From contig OY970387.1 in assembly GCA_963719485.1 (NCBI GenBank), positions 4,216,001 through 4,280,000 of the forward strand: a stretch of DNA of 64,000 bases. The letters run 5' to 3'. This stretch comes from Bog-473 sp963719485 (GTDB lineage Bacteria; Actinomycetota; Acidimicrobiia; Acidimicrobiales; RAAP-2). Positions 35,454 to 44,580 of the stretch are shown here, one piece after another. Position numbers and translations under genes: made by a program. The stretch's first letter is position 1; every line of letters begins with the position of its first letter. The notes under the pieces were generated by a model. That model saw only the letters and a list, made by a program, of their open reading frames with translations, did not search any database and was not told the origin of the DNA.

Positions 35454-35610
35454 TGCGAGTGAATTGAAGCAGACCAGGGCCTCTGCGTGGGTGACGTGCT
35501 CGAGGGGCGCCGAGCCGACCTCGTCGCGTGATGCCCGGGTGACACGGGCCCGAACGGCGGGTGTCCGGCCCTGGGGGCCGGCAACGGCGGGTTGTAGGGT
35601 GAGCGGCACC

Positions 35611-36547
35611 GTGAGGATTCTCGTCACCAACGACGACGGGGTGGGCGCCCCAGGCCTGGCAGCGCTGACGAGAGCGCTGGTCGCCTGGGCCGACGGCACG
35701 GGTGACGGGGGCGACGCTGACCCCGCGCACGAGATCATCGTCGTGGCGCCCAGTTCCAACTACAGCGGGGCCGGCGCCGCGGTCGGCTCGGTCACCGACC
35801 ACACGACCATCGGCTACCAGCGGGCCCACGTGGAAGGCGCCGAAGGTGTCGAGGCCTACGGCCTCGATGCGTCGCCCGCCCTCTCGGTGATCGCCGGCGC
35901 CCTCGGGGCGGTCGGCCCCAAACCCGACCTCGTGCTCTCGGGGATCAACCACGGCGTGAACGTGGGCCGCTCGGTGCTCCACTCCGGCACCGTCGGCGCC
36001 GCGCTGACCGCCAGCCAGCTCGGGATCAGCGCCGCTCGCGGTCTCGCTGCGGGCGGGCGCCGATCCCGACCCGTGGGAGTCGGCCGCAGTCCTCGCCGTC
36101 TCGCTCATCCCCTTGCTCGTGGCGGCCCCGCCCCGCACCGTGCTCAACCTGAACGTGCCCCACCTGCCGCTGGCCGAGATCCGCGGTCTGCGCTGGGCCC
36201 GGGTGAGCGGGGCCGGACTGATCAAGTCCGCCCGGGGCGCGGGGACCTGGGAGGCACCGAACGTCGAGGAGATCGAAGGGCCGGCGGCGGCCGAGGCCGC
36301 ACGCTCGGTCATGGAGGGTGAGCCCGACGTGAAGGGGGAGATCGTGCTGACCGTGGGGTCGCCGTTCCCCCATTCGGGCGACCTCGGGCTGGCCGACGCC
36401 GGCGCCGAGGACGCCACCCTGGTGGCCCAGGGCTTCGCCGCGCTCACCGCGCTGCGCGGCCCCCGGGCCGACGAGGACCCGGAGCTGCTGGCGTCGCTCG
36501 ACGGCGGGCTCGGTGCGGCGCTGTCGGGGTTTGTCTTCGCCGACTGA
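35611..36547 (+). pseudogene. surE: SurE-like 5'-nucleotidase, split by a +1 frameshift
   Basis: The N-terminal half has the SurE metal site MRILVTNDDGVGAPGL (with GTG start at 35611) and VLSGINHGVNVGRSVLHSGT. The frame breaks in GISA (about 36030), while the rest (VLNLNVPHLPLAEIRGLRWA... HSGDLGLADAG... ) is one frame over, to 36547. Removing one C at 36032-36033 restores ISALAVSLRAGADPDPWE, which fits the family. The length of 937 nt fits one extra base. SurE removes phosphate from nucleoside monophosphates, especially in stress. GTG 35599 is an alternative start. Confidence 0.85.
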
Positions 36548-36602
36548 CGGGTCGCCGCCCGATATCTGCGGAACTCCCTACCGGCGGGACGAGACCGTTC
36601 TC

Positions 36603-37793
36603 GTGACGATGGTCGAGGCTCCCACACCCAGCTCCGCAGCGGACGTGATCTCTGCCGCTGCCGGCCGGTCGGACGAGGAGATCACCGATGTGCTCGATCG
36701 GGCCTTCCGGCAGAAGGCCGCCGCCGAGGGGACGATTGCCGTGCACTTGGGCGAGGTCAGCCGGCGCCAGACCTATCGCGAAAATGGGGCGACGTCGCCC
36801 GAGACGTGGGCCGCCGAGCGCTTCGGGGTCTCGTCCCCGACGGCGCGGACGCTGGCGCACGTCGGCGAGAAGGCCTGGGACATGCCGCACCTCGTCGAGT
36901 CGCTGTGCGCCGGGGACGTGTCCTTCGACAAGGTGCGCGCCGTGGCCGACGTGGCCACCCCCGAGACCGACCAGGAGCTCTGCGATCAGGCCAAGGGGTG
37001 CACGGTGCGCGAGTTGGCCGACGTGGCCCGCACGAAGGCGTCAGCCAAGCCGCCATCGGCGCGCTCTGAGCACGACCGCCGCTTCTTGCGCTTCAACGAG
37101 GCGTTCCGCACTCTGAGCGTCCAGCTGCCCCCCGAGTCCTTCGCCGCGACCCGGGCGTGCCTCGAAGCCCGGGCCAAAGCGGTCCCCTCCGACGGCGAGA
37201 CGCCCTGGGACCAGCGCCTCTGCGATGCCTTCATGGAGTTGATCCGCTCCTCAGGCGGGGAGAACGCCACGAAGGCCAGCCCGTACTTCGTCGTCGTCCA
37301 CGTCCCGCTCGAAGCCCTGGTCGAGGACTCGGGCGAGACGAGCGATTTGGCCGGTGAGCTCGAGCGTGACGGCCTGATCAGCACCGAGACCGTCCAACAA
37401 ATCGCCTGTGACGCCACCATCGCCCTCGGGGTCGACGACGATGTCGGTCACACCATGTACGAGGGCCGGGCCCGGCGGACACCGACCGACGCCCAACGCC
37501 GCGAGGTCATGCGCCGGGACCGACATTGCCGGTTCCCCGGATGTAACAACGTCACCTTCACCAACATCCACCACATCGTGCCCTGGAAGCCCGGGGGACG
37601 GACCGATCTGGGCAACCTCGCGCTCCAATGCCTTTACCACCATCATCTGGTGCACTCCAAGGGCTGGACCATGACAGGGAACGCGAACGAGGAGCTCACC
37701 TTCACCGCCCCCAAAGGCCGGGTCATGACCTCGCGCCCCTCCCCGCTCTGGACCAGGGGGACAGCCGGGCCGCGATCTGGACGGCCAGGCTAA
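36603..37793 (+). CDS. DUF222-containing HNH endonuclease
   Basis: About 396 residues from GTG 36603 (ATG 36609 also possible), 9 nt after GGGACGAG. The N-terminal DUF222 region (about 20-250) is helical. The C-terminal HNH domain is RRDRHCRFPGCNNVTFTNIH, then HIVPWKPGGRTDLGNLALQC and HHHLVHSKGW, with the Cys pairs for zinc and the HxH catalytic site. This 13E12-type family is multicopy in actinomycetes and may be mobile; its cellular role is unclear. Confidence 0.9.
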   Translation: MTMVEAPTPSSAADVISAAAGRSDEEITDVLDRAFRQKAAAEGTIAVHLGEVSRRQTYRENGATSPETWAAERFGVSSPTARTLAHVGEKAWDMPHLVESLCAGDVSFDKVRAVADVATPETDQELCDQAKGCTVRELADVARTKASAKPPSARSEHDRRFLRFNEAFRTLSVQLPPESFAATRACLEARAKAVPSDGETPWDQRLCDAFMELIRSSGGENATKASPYFVVVHVPLEALVEDSGETSDLAGELERDGLISTETVQQIACDATIALGVDDDVGHTMYEGRARRTPTDAQRREVMRRDRHCRFPGCNNVTFTNIHHIVPWKPGGRTDLGNLALQCLYHHHLVHSKGWTMTGNANEELTFTAPKGRVMTSRPSPLWTRGTAGPRSGRPG

Positions 37794-37805
37794 CTCCTCT
37801 CCGAG

Positions 37806-38225
37806 TCAGTCGTCCTCCCCCGGCGGCCGCCGGCGCTTCTTGATCTGGGAACGCCGGCGCTTGGCGTCCACCCGCCGCACCTGGGAACTCTTGGTGGGTC
37901 GGGTCGGCGCCCGATGCGGTTGCACCCGGAGGCCCACGTCGAGCTTGGTGGCCAGGCGCTGGAACGCCAGCTCGCGGTTGCGCGCTTGCGACCGTGATTC
38001 CGAGGCGCTCGCCCGCACGATCGGGCCCACCCGCTCCAGCAACCGGGAGCGCTGGCGCGGCCCGAGCGTCCGAGAGGCATTCACGTCGAACTGCACTTCC
38101 ACCCGGCTGAGCGTGCGGTTGGCGTGTTGCCCTCCGGGGCCACCCGAGGTCGTGGCTCGCCACGAGATCTCCGAGAGCGGGAGGTCCAGTCCTCGGTGCA
38201 CGTGCAGGGTCTCCTCACCGGCCAC
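37806..38225 (-). CDS. arfB: ArfB/YaeJ-type peptidyl-tRNA hydrolase (GGQ protein)
   Basis: 139 residues from GTG 38225. The release-factor catalytic motif is SGGPGGQHANRTLSRVEVQFD (GGQ at 31-33), and the C-terminal tail is very basic (KRRRSQIKKRRRPP), which in ArfB enters the empty mRNA channel. It would hydrolyse peptidyl-tRNA on stalled ribosomes. It lacks the codon-recognition domain of RF1/RF2. It is divergent from the aldo/keto reductase gene. Confidence 0.85.
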   Translation of the reverse strand: MAGEETLHVHRGLDLPLSEISWRATTSGGPGGQHANRTLSRVEVQFDVNASRTLGPRQRSRLLERVGPIVRASASESRSQARNRELAFQRLATKLDVGLRVQPHRAPTRPTKSSQVRRVDAKRRRSQIKKRRRPPGEDD

Positions 38226-38263
38226 CCAACGAGCGTAGAAGGACCCGGGTACGCTCCGTGGCC

Positions 38264-39262
38264 ATGGACTACCGACACCTTGGACGCTCGGGCATGCTCG
38301 TCTCCGCCCTCTCGTACGGCAACTGGATCACCCACGGCAGCCAGATCGAGGAGGACGTGGCGGCGGCGTGCGTGAAAGCGGCGCTCGACGTCGGCATCAC
38401 GACCTTCGACACGGCCGACGTCTACGCCATCGGGGCCGCAGAGTCCGTGCTGGGCCGGGCGCTCAAGCACGTGCGCCGTGAATCGGTCGAGATCTTCACC
38501 AAGGTCTACTGGCCGACCGGTCCCAACCCCAACGACCGCGGACTCTCTCGCAAGCACATCATGGAGTCGCTCCACGCATCCCTCGGCCGGCTGCAGACCG
38601 ACCACGTCGACCTCCTGCAGGCACACCGCTTCGACTACGAAGCCCCCCTGGAGGAGACATTGCGGGCCTTCGACGACCTGGTGCGCCAGGGCAAGGTGCA
38701 CTACATCGGGGTCTCGGAGTGGACCGCGGAGCAGATTCAGGACGCGCTCCGTCTGGCCGACGAGATGGGATTCGACCGCATCGTCTCCAACCAGCCGCAG
38801 TACTCCATGATCTGGCGGGTGATCGAGGCGGAGATCGTCCCGCTCTGCCAGAAGGAGGGCGTGGGCCAGATCGTGTGGTCGCCGCTCGCCCAGGGCGTTC
38901 TCACCGGCAAGTACCTCCCGGGCTCGTCCGGGCCGCCGCAGGACTCGCGGGCCACCGGCCCTGAGGGCGCCGAGATGAGCTGGCTTCTGCGCGACGAGGT
39001 CCTCGAGCCGGTGCAGGCCTACGCGGCATTGTGCCGCGAGGCCGGCTACACGCCAGCCTCAGTTGCGCTGGCCTGGGTCCTCCAGAACGAGAACGTCAGC
39101 AGCGCGATCGTCGGGGCCAGCCGGCCCGAACAGATCGCCGAGAACGTCAAGGCGCTCGACGTCGTCCTCGAGCCCGACTTCGTCGAGGCGATCGAGAAGG
39201 CGCTGGAGCCCACGACGTTGTTCGATCCGGGCTTCACCCTCAGCCCGACGACGCGGCCCTGA
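38264..39262 (+). CDS. Aldo/keto reductase (voltage-gated potassium channel beta-like)
   Basis: 332 residues from ATG 38264 (GTG 38258 possible). AKR tetrad region: TTFDTADVYAIGAAESVLGR with Asp and Tyr, Lys in EIFTKVYWP, and His in HVDLLQAHRFD. The NADPH site is IVGASRPEQIAENVKALDV. It resembles the AKR6/11-type (Kv-beta, YghZ) group, which reduces aldehydes and ketones. Convergent with the SnoaL-like gene with no gap. Confidence 0.9.
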   Translation: MDYRHLGRSGMLVSALSYGNWITHGSQIEEDVAAACVKAALDVGITTFDTADVYAIGAAESVLGRALKHVRRESVEIFTKVYWPTGPNPNDRGLSRKHIMESLHASLGRLQTDHVDLLQAHRFDYEAPLEETLRAFDDLVRQGKVHYIGVSEWTAEQIQDALRLADEMGFDRIVSNQPQYSMIWRVIEAEIVPLCQKEGVGQIVWSPLAQGVLTGKYLPGSSGPPQDSRATGPEGAEMSWLLRDEVLEPVQAYAALCREAGYTPASVALAWVLQNENVSSAIVGASRPEQIAENVKALDVVLEPDFVEAIEKALEPTTLFDPGFTLSPTTRP

Positions 39263-39733
39263 TCAGCCCGGCGGCGCGTCGAAACGAGAGGTGAACGAGC
39301 GCACGGCCAGCGTGGAGTGGGTCCGGTGCTCCTCGAAGACGCGGGTATAGCCCGTGTGTGCGATGCGCCAGCCGTCCTCCGTCAGCCGGTAGCGGTCGGC
39401 GTAGAAGGCCGTTCCCGAGATCTCGAGGTCGGCGGCCGGAATGATGACCCGGTCCTGTAGGTACCAGGTGCCCTCCGCCGCCGTCTCCGACGAGAAGGTG
39501 ATCTCGGGGTGATGGCCGTGGTGCTCGGTCACCATGCCCGGGTCGCCCAGGACCTCTCGGAGCCACGTCACAATCGCCGTGCGCCCCTCGAGCACGGTCC
39601 TGCCGTCCTCGTAGGACGAGGTCACGTCTTCGGTCAGCAGCGAGCCCAGATCGTCGAACTGCTTGAGGTCGAGGTTCCGGAAGTAGGCGTACTTCAGGCG
39701 ACGGATGGCCTCGAGCTCGGCCGCGGTATCCAC
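39263..39733 (-). CDS. SnoaL/NTF2-like protein
   Basis: 156 residues from GTG 39733, with AAAGGGG 8 nt upstream. It starts AAELEAIRRLKYAYFRNLD, and DVTSSYEDGRTVLEGRTAIV and AFYADRYRLTEDGWRIAHTG show the NTF2 cone fold of SnoaL_4-type proteins. Members include cyclases, dehydratases and ring-hydroxylating-enzyme partners, often acting on steroid or polyketide substrates. The exact role cannot be read from sequence. Confidence 0.83.
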   Translation of the reverse strand: MDTAAELEAIRRLKYAYFRNLDLKQFDDLGSLLTEDVTSSYEDGRTVLEGRTAIVTWLREVLGDPGMVTEHHGHHPEITFSSETAAEGTWYLQDRVIIPAADLEISGTAFYADRYRLTEDGWRIAHTGYTRVFEEHRTHSTLAVRSFTSRFDAPPG

Positions 39734-39829
39734 GGGTGCACCCCTTTCGGTCTGGCCCGCGAGGGCCGCGGCCAGGGTAGTTTCCGCCGGACTTGGCGGG
39801 GGGACCGGTGCGCGACCACCATCTGCCCA

Positions 39830-40252
39830 GTGCCCGGGGACAACAAGCGCCAGCGCATCGCCGCCTACGGCCTGTGCCGGGACGAGGCTGGGCGGCTGCT
39901 CCTGGCCCGGGCCTCGCCCGCCATCACGCTGCGGGGGCGGTGGTTCCTGCCCGGGGGCGGCGTGCACCACGGCGAGAACCCGACCGACTCGCTGTCCCGG
40001 GAGATGGAGGAGGAATCGGGGCTGACCGTCTCGGTCGGACCGTTGCTCGACGTGCTCTCGGACGTCCGGACGATCCCCGACGGAACCAGCCTGCACACGG
40101 TCCGCCTCATCTACCGGGTGGACGCCTGGGAAGGGACACTGCGTCCCGAGACCGGCGGCACGACGGACGCCGTGGGGTGGTTCTCGCTCGAGGAGATGAA
40201 GGACATGCCACTGGCGCACTACGTCGAGAACGTGGTGGAGCGACTCCTGTGA
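39830..40252 (+). CDS. NUDIX hydrolase
   Basis: 140 residues from GTG 39830. The NUDIX box is GGGVHHGENPTDSLSREMEE followed by ESG, fitting Gx5Ex7REuxEExGu, which binds metal and cleaves nucleoside diphosphate-linked substrates. Its substrate is not evident. Its stop overlaps the start of the NADH dehydrogenase gene (GTGA), so they form a two-gene unit, perhaps linking NAD(H) or FAD turnover to the respiratory enzyme. Confidence 0.85.
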   Translation: MPGDNKRQRIAAYGLCRDEAGRLLLARASPAITLRGRWFLPGGGVHHGENPTDSLSREMEEESGLTVSVGPLLDVLSDVRTIPDGTSLHTVRLIYRVDAWEGTLRPETGGTTDAVGWFSLEEMKDMPLAHYVENVVERLL

Positions 40253-41577
40253 CTGCGACCGAGACCCAGACCCGTGACGAGCTCCACCACGTGGTCATCG
40301 TCGGGAGCGGCTTCGGCGGCCTCTTCGCGGCCCGTGCCCTCAAACGGGCGCCCGTCCGCATCACGGTGATCGACCGGACGAACCACCACCTCTTCCAGCC
40401 GCTGCTCTACCAGGTGGCCACCGGGATCCTCTCGGAGGGCCAGATCGCGCCCGCTATCCGCGACGTGCTGCGGAACTACCCGGACCTGCGCGTCGTCCTC
40501 GGTGAAGTCGAGGACGTCGACGTCGACACCCGCCAGGTCCACGTCGACGAGTTCGGCAAGCGGCTCACCATCGGCTACGACAGCCTCATCGTCGCCGGCG
40601 GGGCGACGAGCTCCTACTTCGGTCACGACGAGTTCCGCGCCTCCTCGTGCAGCATGAAGAGCCTCGACGACGCCCTGGCGCTCCGGGGCAACATCTTCGG
40701 CGCGTTCGAGCTGGCCGAAGCCGAGACGGACCCCGAGGCGCGCCGTCGCCTCATGACGTTCGTCGTCGTCGGCGGCGGCCCGACCGGCGTGGAGATGGCG
40801 GGCCAGCTGCGCGAACTCTCGCGGCGGGCGCTCCGCCGCAACTACCGCTTGATCAACCCGGTCGACACCCGCGTCGTCCTGGTAGAGGGCGTCGACCGGC
40901 TCGTCGGGTCGATGGGCTCCTACCTGTCGCACATGACCGCGCGCGACCTCACCCGTATGGGCGTGGAGATCCATCTGAACGCATTGGTGACCAACATGGA
41001 CGAGTCCGGTGTCGAGATCACCAAGCACGACGGCAGCACCGAGTGGATACCGGCCGCCACCAAGGTGTGGGCCGCGGGAACCCGTGCCGCCGGATTGGGG
41101 ATCGTCGTCGCCAAGGCCGCCGGCGCGGAGACGGACAAGGCCGGCCGGGTCGTGGTGAGCCCCGACTGCTCGCTCCCGACCCATCCCGAGGTGTTCGTCG
41201 TGGGCGACCTGATGGCGCATCGTGACAATCTGCCGGGTGTGGCCGAGGTCGCCATGCAGTCGGGTGCCCACGCCGCCCGCACCATCGTGCGGCGGCTGGA
41301 CGGCAAGCCAACCAAGCCGTTCCACTACCACGACCTCGGGACGCTGGCCGTGATCTCGCGCTTCCGGGCGGTGGCCAAGATCGGCCCGATCCGGGTCGGG
41401 GGGTTCATCGGATGGCTGCTGTGGCTCGTCGTGCACATCACCTTCCTGACCGGATTCAAGAACCGCTTCGGCGCACTGGCCCGCTGGGTCGTCAGCTTCG
41501 TCGGGCGCGGGCGTTACGAGCGGGCCCTCACCGGCCGCTGGGTCGCCCGGGCGAAGCGCGCCACCAAAGCTGCCTAG
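40249..41577 (+). CDS. ndh: Type II NADH dehydrogenase
   Basis: 442 residues from GTG 40249. FAD-binding HHVVIVGSGFGGLFAARAL, NADH-binding TFVVVGGGPTGVEMAGQL, quinone-pocket NHHLFQPLLYQVATGIL, and FAD contact HPEVFVVGDLMAH. A C-terminal amphipathic/hydrophobic part (GFIGWLLWLVVHITFLTGF) docks it on the membrane. It oxidises NADH and reduces quinone without pumping protons. The 4-bp overlap with the NUDIX gene implies coupled translation. Confidence 0.92.
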   Translation: MTATETQTRDELHHVVIVGSGFGGLFAARALKRAPVRITVIDRTNHHLFQPLLYQVATGILSEGQIAPAIRDVLRNYPDLRVVLGEVEDVDVDTRQVHVDEFGKRLTIGYDSLIVAGGATSSYFGHDEFRASSCSMKSLDDALALRGNIFGAFELAEAETDPEARRRLMTFVVVGGGPTGVEMAGQLRELSRRALRRNYRLINPVDTRVVLVEGVDRLVGSMGSYLSHMTARDLTRMGVEIHLNALVTNMDESGVEITKHDGSTEWIPAATKVWAAGTRAAGLGIVVAKAAGAETDKAGRVVVSPDCSLPTHPEVFVVGDLMAHRDNLPGVAEVAMQSGAHAARTIVRRLDGKPTKPFHYHDLGTLAVISRFRAVAKIGPIRVGGFIGWLLWLVVHITFLTGFKNRFGALARWVVSFVGRGRYERALTGRWVARAKRATKAA

Positions 41578-41618
41578 AGTTCCGACCGGAACAACAAGCC
41601 GAAACGGGGAGTCGACCC

Positions 41619-42870
41619 ATGCCCATCAACGTCACGCCCATTGAAGGGCTCAGCGACGACATAAACGACATCCGGATACGCACGGCCCGCATCGTCAACG
41701 AGAAGATCCTGCCCAACGAGTCCCTGCTCTGGCACGCCCGGGGCCGCGACGTCTCCGAGGCCGAGCGGGCCGAGGCCAAGGCGCTGCGCGCCGAGATCCA
41801 GGAAAAGGTGAAGGCCGAGGGCCTGTGGGCACCGCACCTCCCTACCGAGTACGGCGGCATGGGCATCGACTTCATGGCCCACGCCTACATGAACGAGATC
41901 CTGGCCTACGCCATCGGCGCCGCGTCGCTGTTCGGTGTCGTCGCCCCGAACTCGGGCAACCAGACCATCCTGGTCAAGTACGGGACGGAGGAGCAGAAGC
42001 AGAAGTGGCTGCTCCCTCTGATCGAGGGGACAATGCAGTCGGGCTTCTCCATGACCGAGCCGGAGAACGCCGGATCGGACCCGCGCTCGATTCAGACCAC
42101 CGCCATCCGCGAGGGCGACGAGTGGGTGATCAACGGGCACAAGTGGTTCACCTCGAACGGCCTCGCCGCGGATTTCTTCATCGTGATGTGCCGGGCCAAG
42201 GAGTCCAAGGACGACGAGGGGCCGGGGCGGATGGTCCAGATCATCGTGCCGACCTCGACACCCCGGCGTCATCATCGAACGCGGCATCGGCATCTGGGGC
42301 AGCGCCAAGTCAGACCACTGCGAGGTTCGTTACGACAACGTCCGGGTGCCCCAGGCGAACCTGCTGGGCCAGGTGGGCGACGGGCACCGGGCGGCGCAGG
42401 ACCGCCTCGGAGCCGGGCGCATCTTCCACTGCATGAACTCGGTGGGCCAGATGTGGCGAGCCTTCGACCTGATGATCGAGCGCTTGCTGACCCGCGAGGT
42501 GCACGGGGGGCTCCTCAAGGACAAGCAGTTTATGCAGGGCTTCGTGGCCGACAGCTACATGGACCTGCAGGCGGCCCGACTCATGACGATCCACGCCGCC
42601 GAGAAGGTGGACAAGGGCGACCCCCAGGCCCGCACCGAGATCAGCGCGATCAAGGTCTTCGTGCCGGCCGCCTACAGCCGGGTCGTCGACCGGGCCATCC
42701 AGGTCTGGGGCGCGGCCGGTGTGACGAGCGACCTCCCGCTGGCTCAGATGTACCTCGGAGCACGCACGCTGCGGCTGGCCGACGGCCCCGACGAGGTGCA
42801 CCGCATCCTCATCGCCAAGAACGTCCTGCACCACTACGAGAAGGGCGAGAGCTGGGACTTCGCGGGGTGA
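41619..42870 (+). pseudogene. Acyl-CoA dehydrogenase, split by a +1 frameshift
   Basis: The N-terminal part (MPINVTPIEGLSDDINDIRI... LPTEYGGMGIDFMAHAYM... GFSMTEPENAGSDPRSIQTT... GHKWFTSNG) is a normal FAD-dependent acyl-CoA dehydrogenase, but the frame breaks in CCCC at 42261-42264. Dropping one C restores PGVIIERGIGIWGSAKSDHC, and the C-terminal part follows: NVRVPQANLLGQVGDG... WGAAGVTSDLPLAQMYLG... to WDFAG, stop at 42870. At 1,252 nt it fits one extra base. This APH-related long form (about 417 residues) oxidises acyl-CoA thioesters. It lies just ahead of a PECR-like reductase, suggesting lipid or side-chain breakdown. Confidence 0.87.
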
Positions 42871-42880
42871 CGGCCGCGTC

Positions 42881-43717
42881 GTGACGTGGCAGCCCGGACC
42901 GGCGGTGTCAGTCTTCGCCGCCGGGCTCTTCGACGACCGGGTGGCCGTGGTGACCGGCGGAGGCACGGGGCTCGGGCGCGAGGTGGCCCACGCGTTCGCC
43001 CGACTGGGCGGGCAGGTCGTGATCGCCGGACGGACCGCCGCCCGGCTCGACGAGGTAGTGGACTCCATCGGCGGGAGCTGCCTCGCCGTGCCGACCAACA
43101 TCCGCGACCCCGAGCAGGTGAACGCGCTGCGCGATGCCGTCTACGACCGCTTCGGCCGGGTCGACTTCCTTGTCAACAACGCCGGCGGCCAGTTCCCGGG
43201 CCTGCCGAGCACCATCTCGGACAACGGGTGGCGCGCCGTGGTCGACCTGAACCTCAACGGCACCTGGAACGTGACGAGCCGTTTCATTGGGCCCATGGCC
43301 GAAGCCGGGTCGGGCTCCATCGTCAACGTGGTCCACACGTTCTCCCTGGACCGCGGCGCGCCGATGTTCGTCCACTCGGGTGCCGCCCGGGCCGGCGTGG
43401 TCAACATGGTCAAGACTCTCGCGCCCTACCTGATGCGGCGCGGCGTGACGATCAACGCGTTCGCACCGGGCGTCTTCTCGACGGCGGGCATGGTCGAGTC
43501 CGAGCTGGCCACCGTCGGCCGCACCGAAGCCGGGTTCGCGGACGAGCTGGTGGCCGAGGGCACGACCATCCGACTGGGGACGGTCGACGAGATGGCGGCC
43601 ATGATCCTCTACCTCTGCTCCCCCGCTGCCCGCTACGTCTGCGGCGCCACCATCGTCGCCGACGGGGCGTCGATGCAGACCAACTGGGTCACCTTCTTCC
43701 CGGAGGAGGCGATGTAG
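42881..43717 (+). CDS. SDR of the trans-2-enoyl-CoA reductase (PECR) type
   Basis: 278 residues. Cofactor motif VAVVTGGGTGLGREVAHAF and NNAG in FLVNNAGGQFPG. The usual Tyr-xxx-Lys is replaced by VHSGAARAGVVNM, the block characteristic of PECR-type reductases, and VTINAFAPGVFSTAG follows. PECR reduces the 2-enoyl-CoA double bond with NADPH; related DECR enzymes act on dienoyl-CoA. It lies 10 bp after the acyl-CoA dehydrogenase. Its last 29 bp overlap the convergent transporter gene. Confidence 0.85.
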   Translation: MTWQPGPAVSVFAAGLFDDRVAVVTGGGTGLGREVAHAFARLGGQVVIAGRTAARLDEVVDSIGGSCLAVPTNIRDPEQVNALRDAVYDRFGRVDFLVNNAGGQFPGLPSTISDNGWRAVVDLNLNGTWNVTSRFIGPMAEAGSGSIVNVVHTFSLDRGAPMFVHSGAARAGVVNMVKTLAPYLMRRGVTINAFAPGVFSTAGMVESELATVGRTEAGFADELVAEGTTIRLGTVDEMAAMILYLCSPAARYVCGATIVADGASMQTNWVTFFPEEAM

Positions 43718-44564
43718 CCGCATCCATGGTGGCGGGGGTGGTCCGGGCCAGCACGGTTGCGGCCGCGCACATGAGGGCGAAGGAGATGACCCCGACCGTG
43801 AGCCGGAGGGCGTTCTCGGTGAAGACCTCGGCGAAGACCCAGACGCTGAGCACGATGCTCACGATCGGGTCGACGAGGACGACGAGCGGCTGCGAGATGC
43901 TGAGGGGGCCGACATGCAGGGTGACCTGGTTCAAGAGCTCGGCGAGGATGCTGAACACGATCAGCGCGTAGACCGGCCAGTGGGCGAACATCCCCACCGG
44001 GCCGAATTGGGTGAGCGTGTCGGTCATCGCCTTGATGAAGGTGGCCACCAGCGCCCACAGGATGGCGGTCGCCGCACCCAGTGCCGCCGCCCGTCGCACC
44101 GGTGAGCCGCTGCTGCCGATGAGGGCGAGGATCGCCGCCGCCCCACCGGTGGCCACGGTGGCGCCGATCCAGGCGGAGCTCGTCGGCAGGACATTGCCCC
44201 CGGTGGGCTCGGACACGGTCACGAAGAGAGCCAGCGATCCGCAGGTGACCGCGGCGGCCCACCAAGTGAGATTCCTGATCTGCTGGTGGATCCACAGCCG
44301 GCGCAGGACGAGGGCGAAGACCAATTCGGTCACGAGGATCGGCTGGACCACCGACATCTGCCCGTCGTGCAGAGCGAGTGCCTGGAAGACGAACGACCCC
44401 GCCAGAGCCACCCAGCCGAACAGCCACATCGGGTTGGACGCCAGGTAGCGGACGAAGCGCCAGCCCTTGGAGTGTCCCGGGTCGCTGATGCTCGCACGGT
44501 GCTGCGTGACCATGTTCAGCGCGTTGGTGAACGCCGCCGCCAGGGCGAAGATGATCGTCAGCAC
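43689..44564 (-). CDS. DMT-superfamily membrane transporter
   Basis: 291 residues from GTG 44564, with about ten helices: LTIIFALAAAFTNALNMVTQ, GWVALAGSFVFQALALHDGQ, SVVQPILVTELVFALVLR, and ISQPLVVLVDPIVSIVLSVW. The paired QP motifs and the two-half repeat are typical of EamA/NIPA-like transporters in the drug/metabolite superfamily. The substrate is unknown. It is the last gene of the amidohydrolase operon and could move its substrate or product. Confidence 0.8.
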   Translation of the reverse strand: MLTIIFALAAAFTNALNMVTQHRASISDPGHSKGWRFVRYLASNPMWLFGWVALAGSFVFQALALHDGQMSVVQPILVTELVFALVLRRLWIHQQIRNLTWWAAAVTCGSLALFVTVSEPTGGNVLPTSSAWIGATVATGGAAAILALIGSSGSPVRRAAALGAATAILWALVATFIKAMTDTLTQFGPVGMFAHWPVYALIVFSILAELLNQVTLHVGPLSISQPLVVLVDPIVSIVLSVWVFAEVFTENALRLTVGVISFALMCAAATVLARTTPATMDAATSPPPGRR

Positions 44565-44580
44565 GGGCCCGCCGAAGCCG

